Assembly: GCA_963693285.1 (NCBI GenBank) | Contig: OY848917.1 | Location: forward strand, 6,520,118 to 6,584,117 | Length of the DNA: 64,000 nt | Reading direction: 5' to 3' | Source: Xestospongia muta | Lineage: Eukaryota > Porifera > Demospongiae > Haplosclerida > Petrosiidae | Shown: positions 1 through 10,783 of the stretch, piece by piece | Position numbering within the stretch: the stretch's first letter is position 1 | How the letters are laid out: each line of letters starts with the position of its first letter | Program-made: the position numbers and the translations under genes | Notes under the pieces: generated by a model | Told to the model about the DNA's origin: nothing | Seen by the model: only the letters and a program-made list of their open reading frames with translations | Databases searched by the model: none

Positions 1-59
1 TCGAACAGAAAAGCATATTTCAATCCAAAGGACCAACCAATAAAAGATCCTTTCTTTCC

Positions 60-215
60 CTGTGATTTTCTCTGGTTTGTTGCTTCTTTTGATTCTTTGG
101 CACATTTGGCATAATCTGGCAATGTGCCCTTTCCCCACAAAATCTACAGATCAGTGATCTACAGTTGTAATGGTGTATGTCCTAGACAGCCAGAACAACA
201 AGGCTTCTGTGGGTG
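60..215 (-). pseudogene. Possible Ty3/gypsy gag zinc-knuckle relic
   Basis: Read on the minus strand, this piece gives a CRFCGE stretch followed, after a frame change, by GKGHIARLC. Together these resemble the CCHC zinc knuckle (C-x2-C-x4-H-x4-C) of retroelement Gag proteins. The frame is broken and stops interrupt both sides, so it cannot make a protein. No long terminal repeat or reverse transcriptase is visible next to it. The similarity is short, so the call is tentative. Confidence 0.3.
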
Positions 216-324
216 AGGTGAGACCATAAAGTGTGACAAATGTAATGTTTTTATTCGACTACATCTCTCATTGAGGTCTAGGAAATCTTTCACTAACAGA
301 AAGGATCATTTATCATGCGACATA

Positions 325-1191
325 CCAGTCTGTCCAGCAATCACTGTACAGTAATTAACTTTGTAAGTTTATTTAAGAATTATGTTAATAATAATGTCTT
401 TAATAAATATCACTCATATCTAATGGTCTCTGGGACCATTTTGGCATTATGGGACCATTATAGCAGCGATCAATTTTGGCTAGCCAAAATTAGTCCTGGA
501 ACCACTTTTGGATAGGACCACTTTTGCCATGACACTTCTTCTTTGTCATATCACCATTCTGTGTGCACAAGGGAATTATATATGTGTAAGTGAATAATAT
601 CTACACAAGCTATATATATATATATATATATATCACTGTAGGTAGAGTTCAATGAATTCTTACATTGTTTCCTACTAAAACACATATATAATTCAAACTG
701 TTGATGATTACATTCCTAAAATAAAATAACATTTCTGTTTGTCTAAATCATTGCTAAAATTCATACTTGTTGCTGATACAACATCCTGTCATTACACTAT
801 TATAACTTATGCATCAGAGAATACTATACATAAATAGACACAAAACAAGACTATTCTAGACAATATCAACACAAAACAAGACTATCACTTCACCTACCAG
901 TCTCACTCTGTCCAGCAATCACTGTACAGTAATTAACTTTGTAAATTTATTTTAAGAATTATGTTAATAATGTTTTTAATAAATATCACTCATATCTAAT
1001 GGTCTCTGGGACCATTTTGGCATTCTGGGACCATTATAGCAGCGATCAATTTTGGCTAGCCAAAAGTAGCCCTGGAACCACTTTTGGATAAGACCATTTT
1101 TGCCATGACACTTCTTCTTTGTCATACCACCATTCTGTGCACACAAGGGAATTATATATGTGTAATTGTAAGTGAATAACATCTACACAAG

Positions 1192-1226
<35 letters not shown>

Positions 1227-1755
1227 TGTAGGTAGAGTTCAATGAATTCTTACATTGTTTCCTACTAAAACACATATATAATTCAAACTGTTGATGACTA
1301 CATTCCTAAAATAAAATAACGTTTCTGTTTGTCTAAATCATTGCTGAAATTTATATATACTTGTTGCTGACGCAACATCCTGTCATTACACTATTATAAC
1401 TTATACATCAGATAATACTGTACTTAAATAGACACAAAACAAGACTATACTAGACAATATCAACACAAAACAAGACTATCACTCCACATACCAGTCTCAC
1501 TCTGTCCAGCAATCATTGTACAGTAATTAACTTTGTAAGTTTATTATAAGAATTATGTTAATAATATTTTTAATAAATATCACTCATATCTAATGGTCTC
1601 TAGGACCATTATAGCAGTGATCAACCTTGGCTAGCCCAAAATTAGTCCTGGAACCACTTTTGGGTAGGACCACTTTTGCCATGACACTTTGTCATATCAC
1701 TATTCTGTGTGCACAAAAGAATTATATATGTGTAAGTGAATAATATCTACACAAG

Positions 1756-1796
<41 letters not shown>

Positions 1797-2016
1797 TGTA
1801 GGTAGAGTTCAATGAATTCTTACATTGTTTCCTACTAAAACACATATATAATTCAAACTGTTGATGATTACATTCCTAAAATAAAATAACATTCCAGTTT
1901 GTCTAAATCATTGCTAAAATTCACACTTGTTGCTGACACAACATCCTGTCATTACACTGTTATAATTTATACATCTAATAATACTGTACTTAAATAGACA
2001 TAAAACAAGACTATCA
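325..2016 (+). repeat. Tandem triplication of the copy 1 promoter module (three ~530-590 bp units)
   Basis: Three head-to-tail units begin at the same CCAG-TCT...TGTCCAGCAATCA text at about 325, 897 and 1491, with lengths of about 572, 594 and 526 bp. Each unit contains GGACCATTTTGGC-like repeats, the palindrome TTTTGGCTAGCCAAAA (intact in units 1 and 2, damaged in unit 3), a TA microsatellite (611-632, about 1193-1222, about 1758-1792), and an AT-rich end reading like ACTTAAATAGACACAAAACAAGACTA. The end of unit 3 lies directly before the copy 1 start codon, so each unit carries one copy of the promoter-proximal sequence. Confidence 0.9.
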
Positions 2017-2059
2017 GATGCTAATCAGTTTATACAGCTTGTCAAACTCAATCAAGACT
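1850..2059 (+). promoter_or_regulatory. Promoter/5'UTR of receptor copy 1 (class 1 promoter)
   Basis: The sequence just before copy 1 (TTTGTCTAAATCATTGCT, TGTCATTACACTGTTATAA, TACTTAAATAGAC, ACAAGACTATCAGA, GCTAATCAG) is conserved in opposite orientation upstream of copies 5 and 6. TTATAATTT or ACTTAAATA could act as a TATA-like element, with transcription starting near ACAAGACTAT. Conservation upstream of several paralogs is the evidence. The exact start site cannot be read from sequence. Confidence 0.5.
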
Positions 2060-5000
2060 ATGGTTTCTGTGCTGTTGTTTCTCTTACTTGTGTCCTGTTC
2101 AACATTAAATCTGTCTCAAACTCATTTACTAAATAAACCTGGTGATCTAAACAAATACCTCTGTACTTCAGACCTGCAAACAGACACTCAACTACTCCTC
2201 TCTCCTAATGTGAAGCACATCCTGTCCTCAAATTCATTTTGTTTGGTGAGTAACCTTTCAAATATCACTTTACGTAGTACATCAATAACTCCTGCTATTA
2301 TCACTTGCAGACATTATAATAATAGTTATGAATCTGTTGGCTTTGGTTTTTATAATGTTAGTGGGTTGGTGATTGAAAATGTACATATAACACAGTGTGG
2401 AGGACCTATGCCATCAACTAGTACTCTATATCCTAATGATACAGCTTTCTATTTTCATGAGGGTCAGTCAGTCACGTTGTTTGTCAGTTATTCCTCTCAT
2501 ATCATGATGTTTGGGGTTAACATTAACAACTATTATGGTTTTGCTATTCTTTTAATTAATATTAATAACAATGTTACAATTAATAATATCAAAATCACTT
2601 CTACATCTGGTACAGCTCAATGTTCTAAAAACGTGGCTCCCAGTTGTGGTGGATCAGGACTTATATTGTACTTTAGTAATTTGTACAACAGAATAGAAGT
2701 ATTAGAGGCACATGTGATTATAAACAAGACAGTAATAAAAGGCAATTGGAACATTGTACCATATAGTGATATCAACATTGCAGCTCAAGTTGATGGTAAA
2801 GAGCCTAAAGCAATTAGTGCATTTGCAGCTGGTATGACAGTTATATTTAGCCAAGGAAACTACAGTGCTAATATACTGTTGTTAAATGGAGATTGGGATG
2901 AAGACAATGGTGGTGTCTTTGATGGTTTAGCAATTATTTTTAGAAATTCACCAGTAGGAAATACTTCTGTTACAGTAATCAGCTCTACGTTTCATCATAA
3001 TCTATATCGTGGAAATATTGACGCATTTAGAATAGGTTGTATGGTCACTACAACTTTTAATTATAAAAGTACCCATCATACACCATGGGATATATTAACT
3101 ATATCAGATAGTAAGATTATTGATGGTCGTACTGACTATCATTATACTAATAGTGATTTTAATTCTTTTCTTACTTCAAATGAATATAATCATTCAATTC
3201 TTCATATTATTACTTCAACTACTGAGTCCATTAATCTCAGAATACACCTAGATCATTTAGACTATATTCAGGATTACATTGGAATACGTAACCCATTTAT
3301 TCTCTCCGAATCAAGAAAGGAAGAAAAAAACTTACAATTTTTTTTAGAATCTATTATCTTTTATGGCTTAGAATGGAGTTTGTCTTTGAATACAGCTCTT
3401 AATACTGGCAAAATGATTTTCTTCAATACAAAATCTGTTTATATCAATGGAGAAAAAAATATTTTTAATCTAGTGACAGGCTCAGTAATACAAGCATATA
3501 ACAGTGATATTCATTTAAATGGAACGCTATTTTTTAAGAACAACAAAGCTAGTCATGGAGCTGCTATCCGACTTGACTTATCATCATATCTCTTTATTCA
3601 TGAATCAACTAATGCATCCTTTGTTAATAATCATGCTTCTTTTTATGGTGGTGCTATTTACTCACATATAGATAAAAATCTCCCCACAATCAACCCACTA
3701 TGTGCTATTCAAGTAGTAAGTCAGAACATTTCCAAATTCAATGCTAAATTGATTTTTAAAAACAACACTGCCATATTAGCTGGAAACTCTATCTACATGT
3801 CTCCATTGTATGACTGTCAACAGTTGCACATAAAAGAAGTAAATTCCAGTAATATATATCGAGCATTATTTCATTTTGAAGCAACAGACAATGGTCAAAT
3901 GTTTAGTGAAATATCTTCAGTACCTGTTAGCACTTATCGTTGCTATATCAATAACAGTGATAAAAATAATGACCAAATCATAGTGTATCCTGGTGAAACC
4001 ATAACAATTGGTTTGAGAGCTTATGATCTAAGTGGCAATCCAACGTATGCTCAAATTTTTACCAGGATGACTAAATTTGAGGAACATTGGTATAATGGCC
4101 GCCATACATACTCAGTGGACATAACACATCTATTACCTGTTAGACAACAAATTCAAACTGTCTACAGCAACAGTTGTACACTTTTATATTTTACAATATT
4201 TTCAGAAAGCAATAGTGGCATAATGTATTTACACTTTGAGGTCCTGGGATATGTTCCTACAACACAAGTAAAACTTATTTCAAAACATTGTCCACCAGGA
4301 TTTATATACAGTAGTGAGACCAAAGCATGTGTATGTAGTTCATTTCTAAAAAGACTTGGACTTACAAAATGCAACATCAACACAACAGAAATAAAAATTC
4401 CATCTCAATCATGGCTTGGTGTTGTGGACAATGAAACTATTGTTGCTTATTCTGAACACTGTCCTCCTGGATACTGTCTACCAAATACAATTATTAATAT
4501 AACACAGCCTGATATTATGTGTAGAGGGAATCGTATAGGATGGCTATGTGGTCAGTGTAAAGAGGGCTACAGTATTGTCTTAGGAAGCACTGATTGTTAC
4601 CAATGTTCTAATACACTACATACTGTACTTGCTATATCATTTGGTATAGTAGGTGGTATAGTGTATGTATTATTGTTGTTTAGTTTGAGATTGACAATTG
4701 ACTTGGGTACACTTGGAGGCTTCATATTTTGGCTAAATATTATATGGCCATATGCTATACCATCTTCTGAAGTAGATATGAAGAACACACATTTACAATA
4801 TATGGTGTATTTTCTTACTTCCATTAAATATCAATGGAATATACCTGTGTGCATAACAAGTGATCTCAATGAGCTTGGAAAGACCACTATAATGTACTTT
4901 TTTCCACTTTATTTTTGGCTAATAGTTGCTGTTATTGTTCTTCTAAGTCGATGTTCTACCAGGATTGCTAACCTTATTGTTGGGTCATCTGTACAAGTAC

Positions 5001-5830
5001 TTGTAACATTGATGTACATCTCCTACTCAGATCTTTTATCCATATCATTTCATGTTTTAACACCAACATATATTCACTCCAATAACACTAATAGTTCTGG
5101 TGAATTACTGGTTTGGTTTAGTGATGGCAGTGTCCTTTATGGTCAAAATCATTTCCACATTGTTTTAGTAAGTGTTAGTATTGCAATTCTATCTCTCTTC
5201 ATTGTACCTTTTACATTGGTTGGATTGTTTGGGGTTAAAATGTTAAGAAATCGCTTCATTGCCAAATATTTTCGTCCATTTATTGATGCTATTCATGGAC
5301 CTTACAAAGACAATTTAAGATACTGGTTTGGTTTAAAGTTAATAGTTATGTCTCTTGTCTACATTGTAAATGCTGTTCTTCAAGGTAGTAACATGACTCT
5401 ACAGCTTGTACTGTCACTTATTATATTGGGGTCATTTACTTTAGCAGAAAGTGTGTTCTTGCCATTTAAGAGTATGATCTTGAATACATTGGACTTGTGG
5501 TTTATGGTACTTCTTTTGTTCAATATTCTTATGAATCTTGCCTACAGCTCATCAGAGAATACTTTTACAACAATAACAACAATTATGATTGTTCTCAGCT
5601 TTGTTACCTTCATTGTCATCCTGTTATATCATAGTTATTTATCAATGAATAGATTTCGCTGTATCAGGAAGTGTGTGCAAGGTCTTTTTATTAAAATTAA
5701 CTGCAAGAAGTTCAAGAAAATATTTAGAAAGAGCAGAACTAGATCTCAAGAAAATTTAATGCCACTACTAAGAGATGATGAATTATTTCAGTATGAAGAT
5801 CAGGAGACTAGAAGAGATTTAAAAGCATAA
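2060..5830 (+). CDS. Receptor copy 1: beta-helix / Cys-rich / multi-pass membrane protein (1,256 aa)
   Basis: Single-exon cell-surface protein, function unknown. I chose the ATG at 2060 rather than the in-frame ATG at 2018 because it opens the same signal peptide (MVSVLLFLLLVSC) as the paralogs. Residues ~20-740 form an Asn-rich ectodomain with many N-x-S/T sites and beta-helix repeats such as SFVNNHASFYGGAIYSH, resembling the GGAI repeats of bacterial Pmp proteins. Residues ~743-848 are cysteine-rich (CPPGF, CVCSSFLK, CPPGYC, GWLCGQCKEGYS, CYQC). About 8-9 hydrophobic segments follow between ~853 and 1195, including FPLYFWLIVAVIVLLSR. The basic tail ends FQYEDQETRRDLKA, unlike the FQYEEW end of the other copies. 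It is the only intact copy on the + strand. The architecture is known from sponges and cnidarians; the ligand is not. Confidence 0.93.
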   Translation: MVSVLLFLLLVSCSTLNLSQTHLLNKPGDLNKYLCTSDLQTDTQLLLSPNVKHILSSNSFCLVSNLSNITLRSTSITPAIITCRHYNNSYESVGFGFYNVSGLVIENVHITQCGGPMPSTSTLYPNDTAFYFHEGQSVTLFVSYSSHIMMFGVNINNYYGFAILLININNNVTINNIKITSTSGTAQCSKNVAPSCGGSGLILYFSNLYNRIEVLEAHVIINKTVIKGNWNIVPYSDINIAAQVDGKEPKAISAFAAGMTVIFSQGNYSANILLLNGDWDEDNGGVFDGLAIIFRNSPVGNTSVTVISSTFHHNLYRGNIDAFRIGCMVTTTFNYKSTHHTPWDILTISDSKIIDGRTDYHYTNSDFNSFLTSNEYNHSILHIITSTTESINLRIHLDHLDYIQDYIGIRNPFILSESRKEEKNLQFFLESIIFYGLEWSLSLNTALNTGKMIFFNTKSVYINGEKNIFNLVTGSVIQAYNSDIHLNGTLFFKNNKASHGAAIRLDLSSYLFIHESTNASFVNNHASFYGGAIYSHIDKNLPTINPLCAIQVVSQNISKFNAKLIFKNNTAILAGNSIYMSPLYDCQQLHIKEVNSSNIYRALFHFEATDNGQMFSEISSVPVSTYRCYINNSDKNNDQIIVYPGETITIGLRAYDLSGNPTYAQIFTRMTKFEEHWYNGRHTYSVDITHLLPVRQQIQTVYSNSCTLLYFTIFSESNSGIMYLHFEVLGYVPTTQVKLISKHCPPGFIYSSETKACVCSSFLKRLGLTKCNINTTEIKIPSQSWLGVVDNETIVAYSEHCPPGYCLPNTIINITQPDIMCRGNRIGWLCGQCKEGYSIVLGSTDCYQCSNTLHTVLAISFGIVGGIVYVLLLFSLRLTIDLGTLGGFIFWLNIIWPYAIPSSEVDMKNTHLQYMVYFLTSIKYQWNIPVCITSDLNELGKTTIMYFFPLYFWLIVAVIVLLSRCSTRIANLIVGSSVQVLVTLMYISYSDLLSISFHVLTPTYIHSNNTNSSGELLVWFSDGSVLYGQNHFHIVLVSVSIAILSLFIVPFTLVGLFGVKMLRNRFIAKYFRPFIDAIHGPYKDNLRYWFGLKLIVMSLVYIVNAVLQGSNMTLQLVLSLIILGSFTLAESVFLPFKSMILNTLDLWFMVLLLFNILMNLAYSSSENTFTTITTIMIVLSFVTFIVILLYHSYLSMNRFRCIRKCVQGLFIKINCKKFKKIFRKSRTRSQENLMPLLRDDELFQYEDQETRRDLKA

Positions 5831-7270
5831 CTATACTGTATGTGATTAATATTTTTCTTAAATTCCCTAATTTAAAAGAAATGTTTGTGAAATTAATATT
5901 TGGTAGTTACAATTTAATATATATTTTTAAAAAAATGTCACGTTCATTTGTTATATGATTTTTTAATAAAATAATACCAACTTGACTTAGTTTCCTGTCT
6001 TCTCACTACACAAAAATCATATTGTATGTAACCAAGTTATACTGAACTCTATAATATTACCTGGAAGTATAAGGTATTGTGATGTATTCAGTGTTCAAAA
6101 GAGTGTTGCAGATTATTTATGGTGTACATATATATAACTATACATATGACTATTATCAAGTGTGAATCACAATGGCCAAAATGACTGGCAAGACTTGCCA
6201 ATAGAATTAGGCTGCAAGGATCTGAATATAATTGAATAGAATTTGAATTATTAGCACATAGTAGACTTTTAAAGATTATAGTTGTAATAGTATATATTAT
6301 TTGTCAAGTTCTCTTCGATCTTGTGTCAATCATCACAATTATTATGATCTGTCACTGTTTTCACTTTAATATTATATATAGTATATAGTTATAATTGAGT
6401 CCATGACCTTTACTACTAATAGAATGAGTGAGACATATGCTGTGATGTTCAATACCACTTTACTAACTTGTAGTGAATTAATTGTTGCTACTCGTAGTAG
6501 TAGTGAGCACTTGCCATTTTTAACAGTGAGAGGTATATATGAGTATTATCAGACTTATCAGTATTATTTAAGCTGATAGGATAATAAACTATAATCTGTA
6601 ATGTAAAGACAACAAATTATAGAAGTTTCATTGTGAGAATTGCATATAATCCATAAAACATTGTCACAGCAGTTGTAAGCATTCAATATTCTAACTATAG
6701 TTGAGTTTTAAAGATCCTGCTTCAGCTTCTTTAAATAATGTAACTAGTTAAAAATAGTCAAGCAATGTCTGTATGTGTGAAGTTGAGTACACGTGTGTCA
6801 TTAGTACCAATCTCCTATGTTCCACTGCATCAGGAGTGGGCTACTACCACAATAACTACTCTATCTCATTAGAATGGTGTCACAGCTACTAGAAGAGATA
6901 TAAAAACTCGTCATTGGCTAAAAGGAAGCAGCAACTGGGACTAACATCTGCAAGTTCAAAGTATGTAGTTTAATTTCTGTTTCAGTGTTTCTTTAAATCA
7001 AGTTCTTTATTTATTTTTATTCAGTTTGTTGACTGGACACTTAGGAATTCCATCATTTCACTTTTAGTGGCTCTTCAAATACTGAGACTGTTTTATTTTA
7101 ATCCCTTTCATGAAAACCGAATTAGTTTAGAATTTAATGTCTTATTTTTAAGCAATTATAATCATATTGAATTTTTATCAATCATTTACAACTATTATGT
7201 TATACATTATTGTACCTACATAGATCATATCTTTATTATTGTTAATTATATATATACTCTTAATTGTATT
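5831..7270. other. 3' flank of copy 1 and intergenic DNA
   Basis: An AATAAA poly(A) signal at 5965-5970 lies about 135 bp after the copy 1 stop. The rest is AT-rich with no convincing coding signal; a 78-codon frame near 7067-7303 is low-complexity. A GATATAAAAAC text near 6898 followed by non-AT-rich sequence could be a core promoter, but I see no gene after it. Confidence 0.5.
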
Positions 7271-7880
7271 ACCCAACTCAAACTACTCCTTACAATCTTT
7301 TAGTAGACCTTACAGATGTAGATATATAAATATAGAAAATAGATATAGATACAGCAAATTCGTTTAAAGAGAGAGGATACATGTTGTACCATGTTACAGT
7401 CAGCCATATAGTGAAAGGATCCTTGTCCTATACAAGTAACATCAGGAGTTAGTAAACTAATAATCAAACTTGCAATTGTAAGTAGCTTATTAATTAGTGA
7501 TATGTACAAGTTTGATGGATCATTACCTACTGATCATTTACCTTATTGAAATATTGAAGGACAGGTCATATATTAAAGTTAACGCACATGGTTAGATTGA
7601 TAGATGAATGAAAATATGAATGGATGTAAAGATAAGCAAAAATATGAATGGATGTACAGATAAACAAAAATTTGAATGGATGTATAGATGAAAAAGTGTA
7701 CCAAAGAATGGATGAGTCAATAAACGGATGTATGGAGTCAATAATAACATTTAATTAGTTATTTCTTTTTACACACACACACACACATATACACAGATAT
7801 ATTATGATCAAGAGTCAGGTCAAGTCCACACTGCTCACATAGTTGTGATAATGTTATTACAACATATTAATGTTGGTCAA
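7270..7880 (-). repeat. Segment duplicated from/with the FReD-relic region at 27.65-28.34 kb
   Basis: Shared stretches include TTACAATCTTTTAGTAGACC, AGGAGTTAGTAA, a run of ATGGATG-like short repeats (7595-7740 here, about 28095-28215 there), GGAGTCAATAATAACATTTA and ACACAGATATA-TATGATCA. On the minus strand, 7509-7300 encodes a hydrophobic start with the text LLTPDV-IGQGS, matching LLTPDI-VGQGS in the other copy. This looks like a signal-peptide exon relic of a secreted-protein gene. A (CA)n run sits at 7772-7786. Confidence 0.7.
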
Positions 7881-8109
7881 TTACAATGAGAAACTCGTAA
7901 AAATTCAGTGTTTTCAAAGTACTGTTGTGCACTCAGACAGAATGGTCTCAAGATATAGAGAAACAAATGAAACTGTATTTCTTAGAGACATGAATTAACT
8001 ATGGAGGATGGATGTATAATGTTGGGTACAAGAGTGATAGTACCCTGAGTCATGCTGGGAGAAAATATTGCAAGGATTGTATATAAGCTATCCAGTCATT
8101 GTATAGAAT

Positions 8110-8700
8110 GAAGTCTGTAGCTCACACACGGTTCTAGTGGCCTAGACCGGACAAACAGCATGAGAAAGTGGTTACAATTTGCCAAGGATGTCAGAATATT
8201 TGAAATAACTTTGCTTTGTTCACAGTATATCACTTATCATGGCCATACCATGAAGTTGCATTCATGTGGAGTTTAATGGACTGTTTGCTGGTTTTACGTT
8301 TGTGGTAATTATAAATTCCTTTTCTAAGTGATTGGAAATTTTTCTGATAAAGTCTACCATAAGTGAGAGGACAATCGCAGTACTCTTTAACATTTTTGCT
8401 ACCTTTGGTTTCCCTCAATATATTGTTTCTCACAGTAGATCACAATTTACATCAAAGCAGTTACAGAGATTTATTAAATCTAATGGTATTAAACACACAC
8501 TCAATCACATGTCTATGGATGGAGACTCTGAAAGATTTGTACAAAGACTGAAGAGGACACGGAAATGCTTCAGAAGGGAACAATTATTGAGAAGTTAAGC
8601 GAAATTTCTCTTGTCTTATCATAGCACCCCAAATATTTCCAATGAGTATCTCCTACTGAACTGTTTTTTGAAGAAAAGATACAGAGAAGACATATTGATT
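8110..8700 (+). pseudogene. Ty3/gypsy-type retroelement integrase relic
   Basis: The + strand frames contain RPDKQHEKVVTICQGCQ, matching the Zn-binding end of a retroviral-type integrase, then the core text FATFGFPQYIVSHSRSQFTS, IKSNGIKHTLNH and SERFVQRLK (8332-8598). In active gypsy integrases the motif reads roughly SDNG-QF; here it is SHSR-QF, so a catalytic aspartate is lost. Stops and frame changes break the upstream part. After 8600 the weak text TVF-EEKIQRRH fits the end of the integrase core. No intact LTRs or reverse transcriptase were found. Confidence 0.82.
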
Positions 8701-9051
8701 AGTTACTAACTGCAGTTGAGACTAGTGAAGCAACTGTTACAGGAGATTGTTGTATCCAGAGAATGCATGCTGGTACAGAAACTACCTCTTCTAGCAACAA
8801 TGAGAATGGATGCTACACTGACATAGAGTCTGTTCCTGCATCTCATGTTACTACAACTAGTCATTATTTAAATTAGTATAAACATCTAGATATCCAGACA
8901 GACTCACTTATTAAGGATGGATGAGATGCAATGTATTTTTATTGATTTTGATATGTCATGTGATAATGTAAGAAAAAAACATTACCTTTGAGTCATTTTA
9001 TTCTCTCTCTGATATTTAAGTTGTGTTCTGCCAGTTGGCTTTATTATATGT

Positions 9052-9101
<50 letters not shown>

Positions 9102-9230
9102 CATTAAATATTATAAGTGAAGCTCATCATTGTGAAAGCATATCCTATAGAAATGTGGTAACACTTACAAATTTTTTATTTGCAGGAATCCTAAAGCATT
9201 TAGACAGATTGAGTCAGATATAGAACTCTT
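8675..9230 (+). repeat. Gypsy-tail repeat, copy 1 of 3 in the window
   Basis: This 0.55 kb stretch, starting in the integrase tail (AAAAGATACAGAGAAGACAT) and ending near GGAATCCTAAAGCATTTA, recurs at 44012-44521 and 60285-60790 in the same orientation. Shared landmarks are CATAGAGTCTGTTCCTGCAT, CTAGTCATTATTTAAATTA and GAAGCTCATCATTGTGAA. This copy alone has a long (TA)n insertion at about 9055-9100. It probably represents the 3' end of a decayed retroelement. Confidence 0.8.
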
Positions 9231-9304
9231 GTACTTGTACATCAAATGAATTAATCTGGTTCGAATTCTTTTGAGAATTTTCCATTTCCTAATTGTAAAT
9301 GTTC

Positions 9305-9850
9305 ATTAACCTCGCTGTGCGTGGGCGCATAGCGAGGGTACTGCAGACTGTCAGTGTGTGTTGTGTGTCTGCACTGCCTGTTACGGGAATTGTTTTTGAA
9401 CTTCTATAACTTGGCAAGCGAAGAGTTAGCAGCTACCAACGTTTAGCAACGAATTGAAAAATACGTGTGGAATCTACAACTGTAGTATCAATAACATTGT
9501 TAAGGAAAACGAAAGCTTAAAACTCGCAAAAGAATTTTCAGGCGCACAGGTCAAGGTGCCGTTTCTCGAAAAGTAAAAAACTGAATGTAGAGATTTTCTA
9601 CTATGTTGTAGACAATCTTAGAGGAATACGCATCAGCAAGACAGAAGGCCGTTGGTCGAAGCAATCATCATAAAAGTTCTGAAAAGTGTTTCAAGATTGT
9701 ACATGGACTTGGAGCGAAGTGACGCATTCAGAAAACGTCTCAAAGCACTGAAAAAACTGCTACTAATAAATAACATATTGATTTATATATTTGTACTATG
9801 GGACGTTTCCAAAGAACATTTCATCTTCAAGTTACAATAAATTTTGATAA
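9305..9850. mobile_element. GC-shifted insert with a terminal-type hairpin (candidate non-autonomous element)
   Basis: Base composition changes abruptly from the AT-rich surroundings. A hairpin at 9310-9337 pairs CCTCGCTGTGCG with CGCATAGCGAGG around a TGGG loop (11 of 12 pairs, plus one G-T). The rest has no recognisable coding region; a 62-codon frame at 9652-9840 has no family features. Insert boundaries are not certain and I see no clear target-site duplication. Confidence 0.4.
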
Positions 9851-9899
9851 ATGAGACCACACCTTCTAGAATGTTAATAAATTTTCTTGCAATGCTACC

Positions 9900-10132
9900 T
9901 AGCAACATCATAGCTGGGCCTAAGCTGGCATAGCATTTATAAAAAACTTAGAAACTGCAGCTAGGTTTGGCACTTTATGACATTCATTTATTGTTGTAGT
10001 GATAAATCACCACTTATTCTACTATATTCATTTATTATATTTACTTTTTTTACATAGCTTATTACATACATACATGCATACATACATACATACATACGTA
10101 CATACATACATATACATACATACATACATACA

Positions 10133-10163
<31 letters not shown>

Positions 10164-10327
10164 GTACATACAACATACATACATGCATACAACATACACA
10201 CACACACACATACATACATACATACATACATACATACAACATACATACATACATATATACATACATACATACATACATACAACATACATACATAATACAT
10301 ACATACATACATACATACACACATACA

Positions 10328-10392
<65 letters not shown>

Positions 10393-10480
10393 TTGATACT
10401 TTTCAGTTCTGTTACAAACATTTACATTAGATTTTGTCATTAAAATTATTTCTTCTTTTTTAATAATCTGCCACTATTCA
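9900..10480. repeat. (CATA)n / (CA)n / (TA)n microsatellite block
   Basis: From about 10060 to 10350 the sequence is almost pure CATACATA with small CA and ATATAC interruptions, followed by (TA)n at about 10353-10390. All reading frames here are simple-repeat artefacts. It lies downstream (3') of receptor copy 2. The flanks, 9900-10060 and 10390-10480, are plain AT-rich DNA. Confidence 0.95.
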
Positions 10481-10588
10481 CATCTTTCCAATTGGTGGTT
10501 TGTTTCATGTGGTAAGAGGACAGAAACTTATGTTTACATTATATTCATGATTGTTATATTAACATGTCAAAAGATAACCAAAACATGT

Positions 10589-10594
10589 ATTTAT
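10589..10594 (-). terminator. Candidate poly(A) signal of receptor copy 2
   Basis: AATAAA on the minus strand, about 190 bp downstream of the copy 2 stop codon. The 3' flank between them (10595-10783) resembles the 3' flank of copy 9, for example ACTACCAAATAAT and ACTTAAAT-ATTTCAA. Confidence 0.4.
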
Positions 10595-10783
10595 TAACAA
10601 TTAAATCAAATGCTATGAACAAAGAAAAAACAACAACATTAACAAAGGCATGATTTTTGCAAAATGTGCTTGGTTGACTACCAAATAATGATAAAAAACA
10701 CTTTATATATAGCAAGTAAAATATAAGAAGGATCTTATTCATTTAATATAACCTTCTCAACTTAAATCATTTCAAATCTTCTG

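Noticed and set aside
2018..2059. Upstream in-frame ATG of copy 1 as the start
   Set aside because: It adds 14 residues before the signal peptide, in a stretch conserved as UTR in the paralogs; ATG 2060 matches their start.
4597..4824. Repeated 60-76 codon antisense frames (also at 11763, 22091, 38191, 54480)
   Set aside because: They recur because they are antisense shadows of the same conserved membrane segment in each receptor copy.
7595..7740. CRISPR-like short direct repeats
   Set aside because: ATGGATG/ATGAATG units are contiguous and degenerate with no spacers; an ordinary animal short tandem repeat.
9988..10443. Long open frames of up to 150 codons on both strands in the CATA repeat
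   Set aside because: A 4-bp repeat with no stop unit is open in many frames; the text is only YVCM/HTYI and is not a gene.
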